Below, piece by piece: positions 53,719 through 61,892 of a DNA stretch of 64,000 nt (the stretch's first letter is position 1; each line of letters begins with the position of its first letter). The stretch is from JAPPKS01 sp963667895. GTDB lineage: Bacteria; Poribacteria; WGA-4E; PCPOR2b. The translations under genes were made by a program, and so were the position numbers. The stretch is from positions 806,001 through 870,000 of the forward strand of contig OZ245030.1 of the NCBI GenBank assembly GCA_965223985.1. The letters are read 5' to 3'. The notes under the pieces were generated by a model, which was not told the origin of the DNA, did not search any database, and worked only from the letters and a program-made list of their open reading frames with translations.

Positions 53719-55548
53719 TTATAGGCGAACGGTTCGGGTTACGTATTCGCGTTGCCAATGGTCGCGTTCGCGCTTTCGTTGGCGTTCTTGTGGGGTAGTG
53801 TGGATTCGCGCGCGGTTTGCGCCTTGAACGGCGTCGGGTGCGTCGTCGTGCTCCGAGGTCGGAAATTCGCGAAACTGCTTCCAGAACTCCGGCGGCAAAC
53901 CGACCTCGTTAAATGCAAGCCAACCGTTTTTGATAGCTGGTTCCAGCGTTGCGATGCGCTCCTCCTTGTTTTGCGTCTGCGAGTGATAGACCAGTGTCTT
54001 CTCGAACTTGAGCTTTTCCTTCAGCGCTTTGAATGCGGCATCGTACGCTCGGACGATGGTGTAGTCTTTGTCCGGAGGCTTCTCAACCACAAAATGCGAC
54101 TCCGGCACGGCTCTGGATATAATGGCGTCCGCACGTTGGTGGAGTAGTATTGCATTCTCGAACTGTTCGGTAAGCCCTTTTCGCGCCATCCAGCAAAACA
54201 GAACATACGCGTTAATACCAACTAATGAGTCCGGGTTGAGTTTGTGCCCGCCCGGCAACGGCTCCCATGCAACGACGACGGCGCAGGCATAGGAATTCTG
54301 CTGCGCGTCGCGCCCGCCCATGGTGTCGAGGTAGGTGGTGAATCCGCCAATCTGACTCCATTTTACGATGCGTTTGTCAGCACGTAACAAGCCGTCCTGC
54401 GTCAGCTTGAACCTCATGGCGTTCTCCATGTCGAAAAGCGACATGCTTGGGTCGCGGGCGATGTTCTGGAGTTCTCTCAAGCAGAAGTGGTATCCGCGTT
54501 CAACGACCAACTTGCGGACTTGGAGATAGGATAGCGCATCGGGCCAGAGCTCAATGACGCCACTGTTCATTTCCTCCGCGTTGGCGTTATAGAATGCGTT
54601 TGCCTTCGCCTCGCGTTCAGCGTCATCTAATGTCAAATCTCCATAAATTCCCTCCCATTCTTTCCAGAGATGTTCGTGAGTCGGGTGGAACAGGTCTTCG
54701 GGTTCGAGGATGGCTTTGAAGTGGACGTTCGTCCAACCGGGCGTCTTCGTGAGTCGGACGGACAAGCTGTCCGGGTGTTTGACTGTGTCGGAGTAGATAC
54801 AGTTCAGGTTGCCGCCGATGTCTGAGGTGAACATGACGTCGGAAAATAACCATTCCCAATCGTTTTGACGGAGTTTAGGGTTCCTGCAGCGTTCTAGGTC
54901 TTCGAGGTCATCGACGATGACGAGCGACGGGCGTTTGCCGTGGACGAGCGCGCCGCGCGGGGATTGGTTGCGTCCGAGCGGCTGGAGGGTGACACCGTTT
55001 GCGGTCTCGCATTCATCCGTTTTCCATACTGAACCACGGAGGATTCCGAAGTCTTCGACAATCGTGGGATAGTCCGTTAAACCTTTAATGTCGCGCAGAA
55101 TCTTCTGTGCCATGCGTTCGTTGCGGCTGATGATGAGGATAAATTTCTCGTCCGGGACGCCTTCAGCGAGTTGGAAGGCTTTAAAGCAGATTCGCCAGAG
55201 CGGGTACCAGACAGCGCAACAGGTTGTCTTTGCGGAACCGCGCGGGGCTTGGACGTTTACTCTGACACCCGTTTTGTCATACGGGATGAGGTTCAGCAGA
55301 CGGACATGGTGCGGCTGCAACGGCGACATCGAATTCGGGTCGAGCAGATAGCGTTCGACAAAGAGTTGAGGATAGACGTATGCGGCGTGCACGCGGCACT
55401 CACGGTTAGTGGCGCGCAGCCGGGCTTCTTCGAGCGACAGGTTTCGAAATTCCCGAATTAGATTTAGGTTCGGTCTGACCGTCGTTTTAGTCCTCTTCCG
55501 AATCGGGCTGATGAGGAAAGTATTTGAAGATGTCGAGATGTTTTGCAT
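53719..55548 (-). CDS. phage terminase large subunit
   Basis: The ATPase/nuclease motor of tailed-phage DNA packaging. The ATPase half has Walker A VQAPRGSAKTT (100-109), an adenine/coupling region (FILIISRNERMAQKILRDI) and Walker B SLVIVDDLED (208-217). The nuclease half shows TYLDTMGGRDAQQNSYACAVV and, at the end, the HDDAPDAVQGA motif usual for terminase nucleases. At 609 residues it is normal length. The start overlaps the small upstream gene by 62 bases and has no clear ribosome site, so it may begin farther in. No portal, capsid or tail genes are near. Confidence 0.85.
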   Translation of the reverse strand: MQNISTSSNTFLISPIRKRTKTTVRPNLNLIREFRNLSLEEARLRATNRECRVHAAYVYPQLFVERYLLDPNSMSPLQPHHVRLLNLIPYDKTGVRVNVQAPRGSAKTTCCAVWYPLWRICFKAFQLAEGVPDEKFILIISRNERMAQKILRDIKGLTDYPTIVEDFGILRGSVWKTDECETANGVTLQPLGRNQSPRGALVHGKRPSLVIVDDLEDLERCRNPKLRQNDWEWLFSDVMFTSDIGGNLNCIYSDTVKHPDSLSVRLTKTPGWTNVHFKAILEPEDLFHPTHEHLWKEWEGIYGDLTLDDAEREAKANAFYNANAEEMNSGVIELWPDALSYLQVRKLVVERGYHFCLRELQNIARDPSMSLFDMENAMRFKLTQDGLLRADKRIVKWSQIGGFTTYLDTMGGRDAQQNSYACAVVVAWEPLPGGHKLNPDSLVGINAYVLFCWMARKGLTEQFENAILLHQRADAIISRAVPESHFVVEKPPDKDYTIVRAYDAAFKALKEKLKFEKTLVYHSQTQNKEERIATLEPAIKNGWLAFNEVGLPPEFWKQFREFPTSEHDDAPDAVQGANRARIHTTPQERQRKRERDHWQREYVTRTVRL

Positions 55549-55993
55549 AGAATTCGAGAAACAGTTTGTGTACTCGTGCGCGGTGCAACAGGTTTAATTG
55601 TTCCGGAGTTTTTATTTGGCTTGCGAGTTGGTTGGTTTCTTGGAACCAATTAATAGTTTGAACGATTTGCGGCATTGTTTCGGCGAGGGCGATGTCCAGC
55701 ATTTTTGAAAATTCTTCACGCACGGCTTCGCCGAATTTGTCTCTATTGAAGCGGCGGTTGTGCGGGTTGCAGTTACGGATTGCGTTTCGAATGTCGGTTT
55801 CGTCGGCGGTTCTATCGGACTCGGGGTCGCCCTCGTGACGTTGGCACTTTGGGAAGCGTGCATAGAGCGAATTGACAACTGCGCCCACGCCGTTTACGGC
55901 GATGTCGCAGGCGATTTCGGTTTTAAGGTCGTCATTTTTGAGTTTGGTCGCCCATTTATGGCGTCTCACGGTTTTTTTGAGTTTGTCTTGCAT
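55487..55993 (-). CDS. possible terminase small subunit
   Basis: The protein is 168 residues, basic at its N-terminus (KLKKTVRRHKWATKLKN), with a helical C-terminal part (LNLLHRARVHKLFLEFYAKHLDIF). It precedes and overlaps the terminase large subunit, which is the classic place of the small subunit. I do not see a clear helix-turn-helix, so this call rests on position and size. ATG 55993 has AAGGA seven bases upstream. Confidence 0.5.
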   Translation of the reverse strand: MQDKLKKTVRRHKWATKLKNDDLKTEIACDIAVNGVGAVVNSLYARFPKCQRHEGDPESDRTADETDIRNAIRNCNPHNRRFNRDKFGEAVREEFSKMLDIALAETMPQIVQTINWFQETNQLASQIKTPEQLNLLHRARVHKLFLEFYAKHLDIFKYFPHQPDSEED

Positions 55994-56221
55994 TTTTAAT
56001 CCTTTTTAGCATTTAAGAATTTGATTTTTTCGAAGCGCGATTTCGTCATAGCGCGGGTTCCCGTGACTTGAGAAAATAGGGAAATGGATTAAGAACGAAA
56101 ACGCAAATTTTTGGAAACCTGTTGTGGAGCGGTTTTAGGCGATGTGACTTTTTCGGTAATCCATTTTTAATCCATTTTCGGCACGTAGCGCGTCACAACT
56201 TCGACCACGATTTTCAAAAAA

Positions 56222-56342
56222 AAATAACCCCACAGCGGCAGCATTTGGCAGAAGCTGTGACACTTCTGCGGCGAGGGAATCGGACCTTTCGCCATCGTGT
56301 AAGCTACCATCTGTGGGGCTAACGCCTACAGGGCGGTTATTT
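56222..56342 (-). ncRNA. strongly structured RNA candidate of unknown class
   Basis: Five nested or adjacent perfect helices lie within 121 bases: AAATAA/TTATTT at the outer ends (56222-56227 with 56337-56342), CCCCACAG/CTGTGGGG (56228-56235 with 56311-56318), GCAGAAG/CTTCTGC (56248-56254 with 56263-56269), GGCGA/TCGCC (56270-56274 with 56289-56293) and CGCC/GGCG (56323-56326 with 56332-56335). On the minus strand the last helix runs into GGGGTTATTTTTTTTT, like an intrinsic terminator, so the minus strand is the likelier transcript. It lies upstream of the terminase genes, which are on the same strand. I cannot match it to a known RNA class. Confidence 0.5.
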
Positions 56343-56702
56343 AGTTGATTTGTAGCTCACAGGCAAGGCAGCAATGAGCCGTCAGTGACTCCTGCCTTTC
56401 TTCTGCGACAAATTACGATTAGAAGACGATATCGGCACTCCTTTGGTTATGGGTATCGTTACTACCGTAATAATACATGATGGAATCACAAGTGTCAATA
56501 GGTTTTTAGTCCGTCTATTAAAGGATGTCAACAAAAAGATGCGTGTTTTTGCAATTTTTTTGTGTTTTTGTCAATTTTTTGCTTGGAATGACGCAAAATA
56601 TTATTTCGACGGTCGGTTTTTTTCCAGCGTTTCAAGTCGAATTGTTGATTTCATTCCAACCTACGCGGCAAAAAACAAGGCAGAAAGAAGTTGAAAATCA
56701 GG

Positions 56703-56748
56703 TAGACAAAGTAAACACCCGTATAGTATAATTTTCACGTATATACGG
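56703..56748 (+). promoter_or_regulatory. promoter with flanking inverted repeat (possible operator)
   Basis: TAGACA (56703-56708) and TATAAT (56727-56732) are 18 bases apart. A 7-base inverted repeat, CCGTATA (56719-56725) and TATACGG (56742-56748), brackets the -10 box and would suit a dimeric repressor. The gene at 56785 begins 36 bases after it. The remainder of the gap 55994-56784 holds the structured RNA and AT-rich sequence with no convincing gene. Confidence 0.5.
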
Positions 56749-56784
56749 TTAACTAACTTTCTCATTTCGGAAGGAGATTTCAAT

Positions 56785-57156
56785 ATGGAGAGGATAGAAG
56801 TAACTCAGGAGGACATCGACCGTGCGCAAGTCCGTAGTGCTCGCGGCTGCGCAATCGCTGTGGCATTGAAAGATATACTGGCGTACGACATTGCAGTGGC
56901 AGGCTATATTGTGATTGGTAAAGACTACTACAAAGCGACGCCCGAAGTCGTGCGGTGGTGGTCGGCTTTCGACAAGGACAAAAAATCAGTGAAGCCGATA
57001 ACGATTGAACTTGTGCCGTACAAATTTGGGGAAACCCATCATTACGGTAAGTATTACGATGAGAAGAAGCAGCCGATTATCATTTGCGGCGAGGCGCGTG
57101 TGGCGGGGGTTGATGGCGCGGATGACGGCAACAACGCAATTTCTCATAAACTTTAA
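56785..57156 (+). CDS. hypothetical protein (phage-region)
   Basis: This 123-residue soluble protein has no family that I recognise. It has a first helical part (VTQEDIDRAQVRSARGCAIAVALK), then alternating strand-like segments (GYIVIGKDYYKAT, KPITIELVPYKFG, QPIIICGEARV). No signal peptide or membrane helix is seen. ATG 56785 has AAGGAG about nine bases upstream and a good promoter with a possible operator farther up, so it is a real and perhaps repressed gene. Confidence 0.6.
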   Translation: MERIEVTQEDIDRAQVRSARGCAIAVALKDILAYDIAVAGYIVIGKDYYKATPEVVRWWSAFDKDKKSVKPITIELVPYKFGETHHYGKYYDEKKQPIIICGEARVAGVDGADDGNNAISHKL

Positions 57157-57200
57157 GGAGAAGACCAACGCACTCGGTATTCGTTTACTTGTTAGCGTGT

Positions 57201-57256
57201 AGCAAAACCCAACGTTTTTTGCTCGTCGAGACGTTTTAAAAGCGTTGGGTTTCGCT
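57201..57256. repeat. AACCCAACG/CGTTGGGTT inverted repeat
   Basis: AGCAAAACCCAACG (57201-57214) and CGTTGGGTTTCGCT (57243-57256) form a 14-base inverted repeat with one wobble, enclosing 28 bases. It belongs to the GTTGGGT-type dispersed palindromes of this region. Confidence 0.65.
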
Positions 57257-57330
57257 ACAGCCATTTAGCCAAGGGGCGTTGTTTGATGATCGGGATGTTT
57301 GTTGGGATGGGTACGTGTTTGAAATAACCC

Positions 57331-57361
57331 GCTCTACCCAACCTACAGGAACTAGCTACTG
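57331..57361. repeat. CTCTACCCAACCTACAGGAACT dispersed repeat
   Basis: A copy of the CTACCCAACCTACA(A/G)GAACT unit, shortly before the repeat-protein gene at 57386. Other copies are at 46433, 60509, 61845 and 62834. Confidence 0.6.
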
Positions 57362-57385
57362 TTTCTCAACAGAGGAGGTTTAGCA

Positions 57386-58477
57386 ATGAATACGAAACAC
57401 TATCTGGTTATAAACGGAATTGTGGGCGGGGTCATTGGGAGTTTGTTGACGGCTCTGTTGGTGTCGCCAGTAACGGCGCAGCGGGATAAGTTTGGGGAGA
57501 TTGAGTGTAGGAGTTTAAGGGTTGTCGACAAGCATGGGCAAGCACGGGTTCTCCTAACTACCGATATTTTTGATGTGGCTAAAGACTTCCGTTCTGGCGA
57601 ATTGATGGTATTGATCCTTGGCACAGGAATCGGGGGGCGTGTTGGTACCTATGGAAAAAATGGTGAAGCGAGCGTATCGCTATCTTCATCTGTGTATGAT
57701 TACGGAGGGTATGTGAGCGTATTTGACAAAAATGGGTATCCGCAGGTGGATCTCAAAGTAAATGAGAAAGGGGAAGGTGTTGTCACCGTTGGTGAAGAAG
57801 GGAAGCCAGAAGTGATCATCAGTAGCAGTGGGCATGGCGGGTTAGTTGCTACCCGTGGCAAAGATGGGAAATCGCGGGCGTCGGTCGGCATCGATGAACA
57901 CGGCGGGCGGGTTGCTGCCTATGGCAAAGATGGGGAATCGAAGGCGGTGCTTGCTATCACTGAAGACGGCGGGTTTGTCGCTGCCAGGGGCAAAGACGGA
58001 AAAGCGAAGGTGGCGCTGGGTGTTGGTGAACAGGGCGGGCGTGTCGATGCCTATGGCAAAGACGGGGAATCGAAGGCGGTGCTTGCTATCACTGAAGACG
58101 GCGGGTTTGTCGCTGCCAGGGGCAAAGACGGGAAATCGTTGGCGTCGCTTGGCATTGATGAACACGGCGGGCGGGTTGCTGCCTATGGCAAAGATGGAAA
58201 GGGGACGGCGTCGCTCGCTATCGCTGAGCATGGCGGTTTTGTCTTCACCCGCGACAGAGAAGGACAGTCATCGGCGGCGCTGGGTAATGTTGAACACGGT
58301 GGAAATGTCACAGTCTGGGGTAAAGATGGGGAATCGCAGGCATCGCTCGGTGTTGGAAAACACGGCGGGCAGGTCGAAGTATTCAGCAAAGGCGAGGGTA
58401 AGGCGGGAATGGGCATCAACGAATACGGCAACGGCGTGGTGGCCACTTGGGATAAGAACGGGTATAGGCAGAAATAA
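57386..58477 (+). CDS. 22-residue-repeat exported protein (solenoid-like)
   Basis: The protein of 363 residues opens with a membrane or signal segment (YLVINGIVGGVIGSLLTALLVSPVTAQ), then FGEIECRSLRVVDKHGQARV, which matches the lead-in of the protein at 13386. About 12 repeats of 22 residues follow, such as GGRVAAYGKDGESKAVLAI and GGFVAARGKDGK. Two repeat pairs near 57942 and 58074 are almost identical in DNA, 132 bases apart, showing recent tandem duplication. The periodic Gly, Asp and alternating hydrophobics suggest a beta-solenoid. ATG 57386 has AGGAGG seven bases upstream. Function unknown. Confidence 0.75.
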   Translation: MNTKHYLVINGIVGGVIGSLLTALLVSPVTAQRDKFGEIECRSLRVVDKHGQARVLLTTDIFDVAKDFRSGELMVLILGTGIGGRVGTYGKNGEASVSLSSSVYDYGGYVSVFDKNGYPQVDLKVNEKGEGVVTVGEEGKPEVIISSSGHGGLVATRGKDGKSRASVGIDEHGGRVAAYGKDGESKAVLAITEDGGFVAARGKDGKAKVALGVGEQGGRVDAYGKDGESKAVLAITEDGGFVAARGKDGKSLASLGIDEHGGRVAAYGKDGKGTASLAIAEHGGFVFTRDREGQSSAALGNVEHGGNVTVWGKDGESQASLGVGKHGGQVEVFSKGEGKAGMGINEYGNGVVATWDKNGYRQK

Positions 58478-58507
58478 CGCAAAACTCAAACACTGGGAGG
58501 AATTCTG

Positions 58508-60349
58508 ATGAAGTCAACAAGAGGAAAATTGGCAATTGTCGCGGTTGGAGGTATAATCGCGTTAGCTGGGGTATTGGGCGGGTGTAGTCGTACGATGAAC
58601 AGTGCGAAGACGATTAGTTGTGAGCGGCTCAACATTGTTGACAAAAAGGGCAACACCGTTGTTACCTTGGGCGCCGGACAGAACGGCGACGGTGGAGAGA
58701 TTGTCGTCTTTGATAAAGCAGGCGTTCGTGTTATTCGCCTCCTCGTTGGCGATCTCGGTGGAAGCGTTGCTGCCATTAGCAAAGATGAATCAAGTTCTGC
58801 AGAACTTTTCATCCACACTCATGGCGGCGGCCGTGTCATTGCCACTAACAAAGGATTCACTTCACTGTCGTGGCTGGGTCACGATGAACACGGGGCAGTA
58901 GTTGAAATTGTTGATAGCTCAAATGAGGGTAAGGTGAGGCTCGGTATCGGTGAACACGGAGGGCGGGTCAACGCCGTTGGCAAGGATGGTAAATCGCAGG
59001 CGGTGTTCGGTACAGAGGAACACGGTGGTTTTGTCACGGTCGAGGGCCAAGACGGGAAATCCGCGTCGCTCAGCGTTAATGAACATGGTGGAGGAATCTT
59101 TCTCCTTGGCAAATATCGGGAGCCACTAGTGACCCTCGGCGCCGAAGATCGTGGAGATGGTCGAGTATATGTCTACAGTAAGGACGGGAACGTGAAGGCG
59201 GCGCTTGATGCCTATGAACGGGGTGGGAGATTCACTGCCTTTGGTAAAGATGGGACAAGTCAGGCATCAATCGGGGCCGGTTTACAGGGCGGACTGGTAG
59301 CTGTCAATGACAAAGAGGGTAAGGTATCGGCAGGGTTGCGCGTCGATGAGCATGGCGGGCGTGTTGATGTCTTTGGCAAAGACGAAAAATCGGCGACGTG
59401 GCTCGGTATCGACGATGAAAACGGCGGCATGGTCGGTGTGCGTGGCATGGATGGGAAATTGAAGGCAAGTGTCTCTGCCGATGTAGATGGTGGGCTTGTC
59501 AGTGCCTTTGGCAAAAATGGCCATTCGGTGGCGATTGGCGCCACCGAACACAGCGGATATGTTGGGGTCTTGGGCAAAAATGGGAAAATGACGACATGGC
59601 TCGGCGCCGATGAAAATGGGGGTCTCGTCAGTGTCTGGGACAAAGATAGGAAGTTGGGGGCGCATCTCGGTATTGGTAAGTATGGCGGGCACATCGCTGC
59701 CCATGGCAAAGACGGGAAATCGAGGGCATCGCTCGGCATCGATGTACTCGGCGGGATCGTCACTACCTATGGCAAGGATGGAAAGTTGGGGACGAAACTC
59801 AGCAACTATCCATTTGGCGGGGGTGTGAACGCTTATGGTAAGGACGGGATTCCGAAAGTGTCGCTCGGTATCACTTACTATGGCGGTCGCGTCCAAGTCC
59901 GTGGCAAAGATTGGTATTCGGTGTCGCTCTCTAGTGAGGCACACGGCGGGCACGTCGATGTCTATGGCAAAGATTTGGATTCGCGTGTGGCATTCGGTAT
60001 CGAAGAGTATGGCGCGTTTGTCACTGTCGATGGCAAAGATGGCAAACCGGCGGTGGGGCTTGGTGTCGGCGAGTATGGCGGCAGTGTCGCTACTTTTGGC
60101 AATGACGGGAAATCGGAAACAATCCTCGGTATCGCCACAAGCGGCGGGTATGTCAGTACCTACAGCAAAGAAAGGGCATTGACGACATGGTTAGGTACCA
60201 ATGCAACCGGGGGGCTCGTCAGTGCCTACAGCAGAAACGGAACAGCACGGGTGCAGCTAAACCTAAACACATTGGGCAACGGTGAGATGTCGAATTGGAG
60301 ATGGGATAGCGTTGAACGTCGGTGGCGAAATCTTGGCAACTTACGATGA
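58508..60349 (+). CDS. 22-residue-repeat lipoprotein (solenoid-like)
   Basis: At 613 residues this is the longest member of the repeat family in the window. The signal ends in a lipobox, IALAGVLGGC, so it should be a lipoprotein anchored at Cys. After a short lead-in (TISCERLNIVDKKGNTVV) about 25 repeats of roughly 22 residues fill the rest, with V-x-x-x-x-x-x-G-K-x-x-x-x-L-G-x-x-x-x-G-G cores. GGAGG lies upstream of ATG 58508, which is 30 bases after the preceding repeat gene, so the two are co-transcribed. Likely a surface or periplasmic filament-like protein; no enzyme motif is seen. Confidence 0.75.
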   Translation: MKSTRGKLAIVAVGGIIALAGVLGGCSRTMNSAKTISCERLNIVDKKGNTVVTLGAGQNGDGGEIVVFDKAGVRVIRLLVGDLGGSVAAISKDESSSAELFIHTHGGGRVIATNKGFTSLSWLGHDEHGAVVEIVDSSNEGKVRLGIGEHGGRVNAVGKDGKSQAVFGTEEHGGFVTVEGQDGKSASLSVNEHGGGIFLLGKYREPLVTLGAEDRGDGRVYVYSKDGNVKAALDAYERGGRFTAFGKDGTSQASIGAGLQGGLVAVNDKEGKVSAGLRVDEHGGRVDVFGKDEKSATWLGIDDENGGMVGVRGMDGKLKASVSADVDGGLVSAFGKNGHSVAIGATEHSGYVGVLGKNGKMTTWLGADENGGLVSVWDKDRKLGAHLGIGKYGGHIAAHGKDGKSRASLGIDVLGGIVTTYGKDGKLGTKLSNYPFGGGVNAYGKDGIPKVSLGITYYGGRVQVRGKDWYSVSLSSEAHGGHVDVYGKDLDSRVAFGIEEYGAFVTVDGKDGKPAVGLGVGEYGGSVATFGNDGKSETILGIATSGGYVSTYSKERALTTWLGTNATGGLVSAYSRNGTARVQLNLNTLGNGEMSNWRWDSVERRWRNLGNLR

Positions 60350-60381
60350 GTCATCAACGCTACCGCAAGGACAGACAGGAA

Positions 60382-60533
60382 AAGCGTTGGGTTCGCTACG
60401 TCATGGCGATTTTGAAACGGATTATAGCGTCGGCACTCGTGCGTGGGATGTTATGTGTTTCACAGAAAATAAGAACTATCGCCCTCCTTGTTCAGTCGGT
60501 TGATCGCTCAACCCAACCTACAAGAACTACCGC
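60382..60533. repeat. separated GTTGGGT / ACCCAAC repeat pair
   Basis: AAGCGTTGGGTTCGCTACG (from 60382) and CGCTCAACCCAACCTACAAG (from 60505) form a wide inverted pair, about 100 bases apart. The right-hand arm begins the 136-base duplicated block described at 60511. Part of the dispersed GTTGGGT palindrome family. Confidence 0.55.
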
Positions 60534-60646
60534 CGCAGAATACGCAGCAAACCGTGTCATAGATTCCCCGGCAAGACGGTATTTTGAATTCCGCCCATCA
60601 ACGCTATGATTTCGTGCACATCTAGCGCAACGTTGAAAACGGCGAA
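60511..60646 (-). pseudogene. duplicated 3' end of the LamG lipoprotein gene
   Basis: The 136 bases 60511-60646 align without gaps, with only scattered substitutions, to 61847-61982. That second stretch includes the last 30 codons and the flank of the LamG lipoprotein gene at 61893. Read on the minus strand, 60557-60646 gives remnants of FAVFNVALSEREIIALMGG...NTVLP. It is a copy without the rest of the gene. The block 60350-60685 contains this and the GTTGGGT repeats and no other gene. Confidence 0.7.
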
Positions 60647-60685
60647 GCGGATTCAATCTCTTGACAGTTATGAGGATTTGTTCTG

Positions 60686-60754
60686 ATGAATTGGTACGCA
60701 ATCATCGCCATCATTTTGTTGGCAATCTATTACCGTCTCCGGAAGGATTGGTAA
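60686..60754 (+). CDS. tiny single-helix membrane protein
   Basis: A 22-codon frame: MNWYAIIAIILLAIYYRL, then RKDW. It is a single membrane helix with a basic C-terminus, and GAGGA lies about ten bases before the ATG. It is too short to classify. It precedes the small basic gene at 60794 by 39 bases. Confidence 0.4.
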   Translation: MNWYAIIAIILLAIYYRLRKDW

Positions 60755-60793
60755 TTGTCACCCCAACGACTGTTTCAATTCGGGAGGGTTTCA

Positions 60794-60934
60794 ATGACAC
60801 GTCACAAAAAAGCGAAAGTTAGTCGCTCTGCCAAAAGGGCAAGTACGCACAAAAAAGAGAATTTTAAATCAATCGCCGACACGCCGGAGAATGTAGCGAA
60901 GGCGTTGTTCGGGATTAAGGCAGGCAGGAAATAG
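60794..60934 (+). CDS. small basic protein of 46 residues
   Basis: The frame starts MTRHKKAKVSRSAKRAS, then THKKENFKSIADTPENVAKALFGIKAGRK. It is very basic at the N-terminus and has an amphipathic C-terminal half. GGGAGGG sits five bases before the ATG, a strong ribosome site for so small a gene. A terminator hairpin follows at 60966. The composition suggests nucleic-acid binding, but I recognise no family. Confidence 0.5.
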   Translation: MTRHKKAKVSRSAKRASTHKKENFKSIADTPENVAKALFGIKAGRK

Positions 60935-60965
60935 AAAGGCAATAAGAAGAAGTAAGCAACAAAAA

Positions 60966-60996
60966 AGCCGAGAGGGTTAGCCTCGGCTGTAAAAAA
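60966..60996. terminator. intrinsic terminator between convergent genes
   Basis: AGCCGAG (60966-60972) and CTCGGCT (60982-60988) form a seven-pair stem with a nine-base loop, followed by GTAAAAAATTG and preceded by an A run. With T runs on the minus strand it can serve hicBA, and with its stem it closes the plus-strand small gene. Confidence 0.6.
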
Positions 60997-61007
60997 TTGA
61001 ATAAGAC

Positions 61008-61226
61008 TCAACGAAGTTTATCAAAATCTTTCCAACTTATTCCTAACTGCTTAATAGTTGACCGAATAGTTCCATTCTTCAAGTCTTTAGACCGATGGTC
61101 GGGAATATTTGAGTACAATTGAGTATTAGGATTATACCATAGGCGATGAGAGCCAGATTTTCTAGGCAACACTTCTTCGCAGTTAAAAGAATCAACCAGT
61201 ATACTCACCAGTTGTTTGTACTTCAT
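61008..61226 (-). CDS. hicA: HicA-type mRNA interferase toxin
   Basis: This 72-residue protein has the HicA dsRBD-like pattern: PRKSGSHRLWYNPNTQLYSNIPDH, with the catalytic His27 in GSH, then KDLKNGTIRSTIKQLGISWKDF. HicA cleaves mRNA when not bound by HicB. ATG 61226 overlaps the hicB stop by one base (TAATG), so expression is coupled, with antitoxin gene first. Confidence 0.88.
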   Translation of the reverse strand: MKYKQLVSILVDSFNCEEVLPRKSGSHRLWYNPNTQLYSNIPDHRSKDLKNGTIRSTIKQLGISWKDFDKLR

Positions 61227-61585
61227 TATACATAAGCACCAATACTTGATTTATCCAACATAGCTTTGAAGCAATAAGGGATTTTGCTACCACCACCTTG
61301 AGACTTAGGGTTTATCGTCTCAAAACGACTTATTTTATTTGGACGCTGTTGACGTGATATAACTATTGATTCGGGCAATGCTCGCCCTATATGTTCATAT
61401 AGCTCACATGTTGACTTAAAGGCATCAATAGCATTATCTAATGACTCTTCTATTGAATCACCCTCAGTTATCAATTCAGGTAATTCTTTGCATGTCACAG
61501 TATACCCGCCTTCCTCTTGTGGGTCTAAGAATACAGTAAATTTACAATATACAGTAAATTCAGAAGTAGGGGGGGCAGCCCTCAT
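61226..61585 (-). CDS. hicB: HicB-type antitoxin
   Basis: The protein of 119 residues has the HicB core FTVFLDPQEEGGYTVTCKELPELITEGDSIEESLDNAIDAF, a partial RNase-H-like fold that blocks HicA. The C-terminal part, rich in Ser and Lys, shows no clear ribbon-helix-helix. ATG 61585 has AAGGA eight bases upstream. It precedes hicA and is driven by a near-consensus promoter about 100 bases upstream. Confidence 0.85.
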   Translation of the reverse strand: MRAAPPTSEFTVYCKFTVFLDPQEEGGYTVTCKELPELITEGDSIEESLDNAIDAFKSTCELYEHIGRALPESIVISRQQRPNKISRFETINPKSQGGGSKIPYCFKAMLDKSSIGAYV

Positions 61586-61688
61586 GTTAGTTTTCCTTTC
61601 ATTTCGTGTTACATGTTACAGATATTATAGCTTATTGAAATCCCTTGGTAGATAAAAGCGTACTTTAGCACACCGCCTTACGTCTGCG

Positions 61689-61718
61689 ATTATAACATTG
61701 TGATTGATAGAGTGTCAA
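61689..61718 (-). promoter_or_regulatory. consensus sigma70 promoter of hicBA
   Basis: On the minus strand TTGACA (61718-61713) and TATAAT (61694-61689), both perfect, are 18 bases apart, pointing to hicB. The remainder of 61586-61892 shows only the end of a dispersed repeat (61838-61875) and no gene. Confidence 0.75.
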
Positions 61719-61892
61719 GGAAAAATGCTACCTGAACCCCAATATATAGTGGTTGCACGGCACTATTGTATATAATCCCCAAAAATTGCACGTTGATACT
61801 CCCGGCGACACGAAAGCACAGTTCTGCTATTTCGCGAGCCCGCTCTACCCAACCTACAAGAACTACCGCCGCAGAATACGCTGCAAACCACG

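Noticed and set aside
56443..56694. 83-codon frame in AT-rich sequence
   Set aside because: Composition is dominated by Phe from T runs, no ribosome site and no family likeness.
57900..58140. Tandem units that might suggest a CRISPR array
   Set aside because: The repeats are in frame and coding, without unique spacers of constant length; no cas genes are present.
57842..58508. Long frames on both strands inside the repeat-protein gene
   Set aside because: They arise from the 66-base periodicity of the true gene and have low-complexity products.
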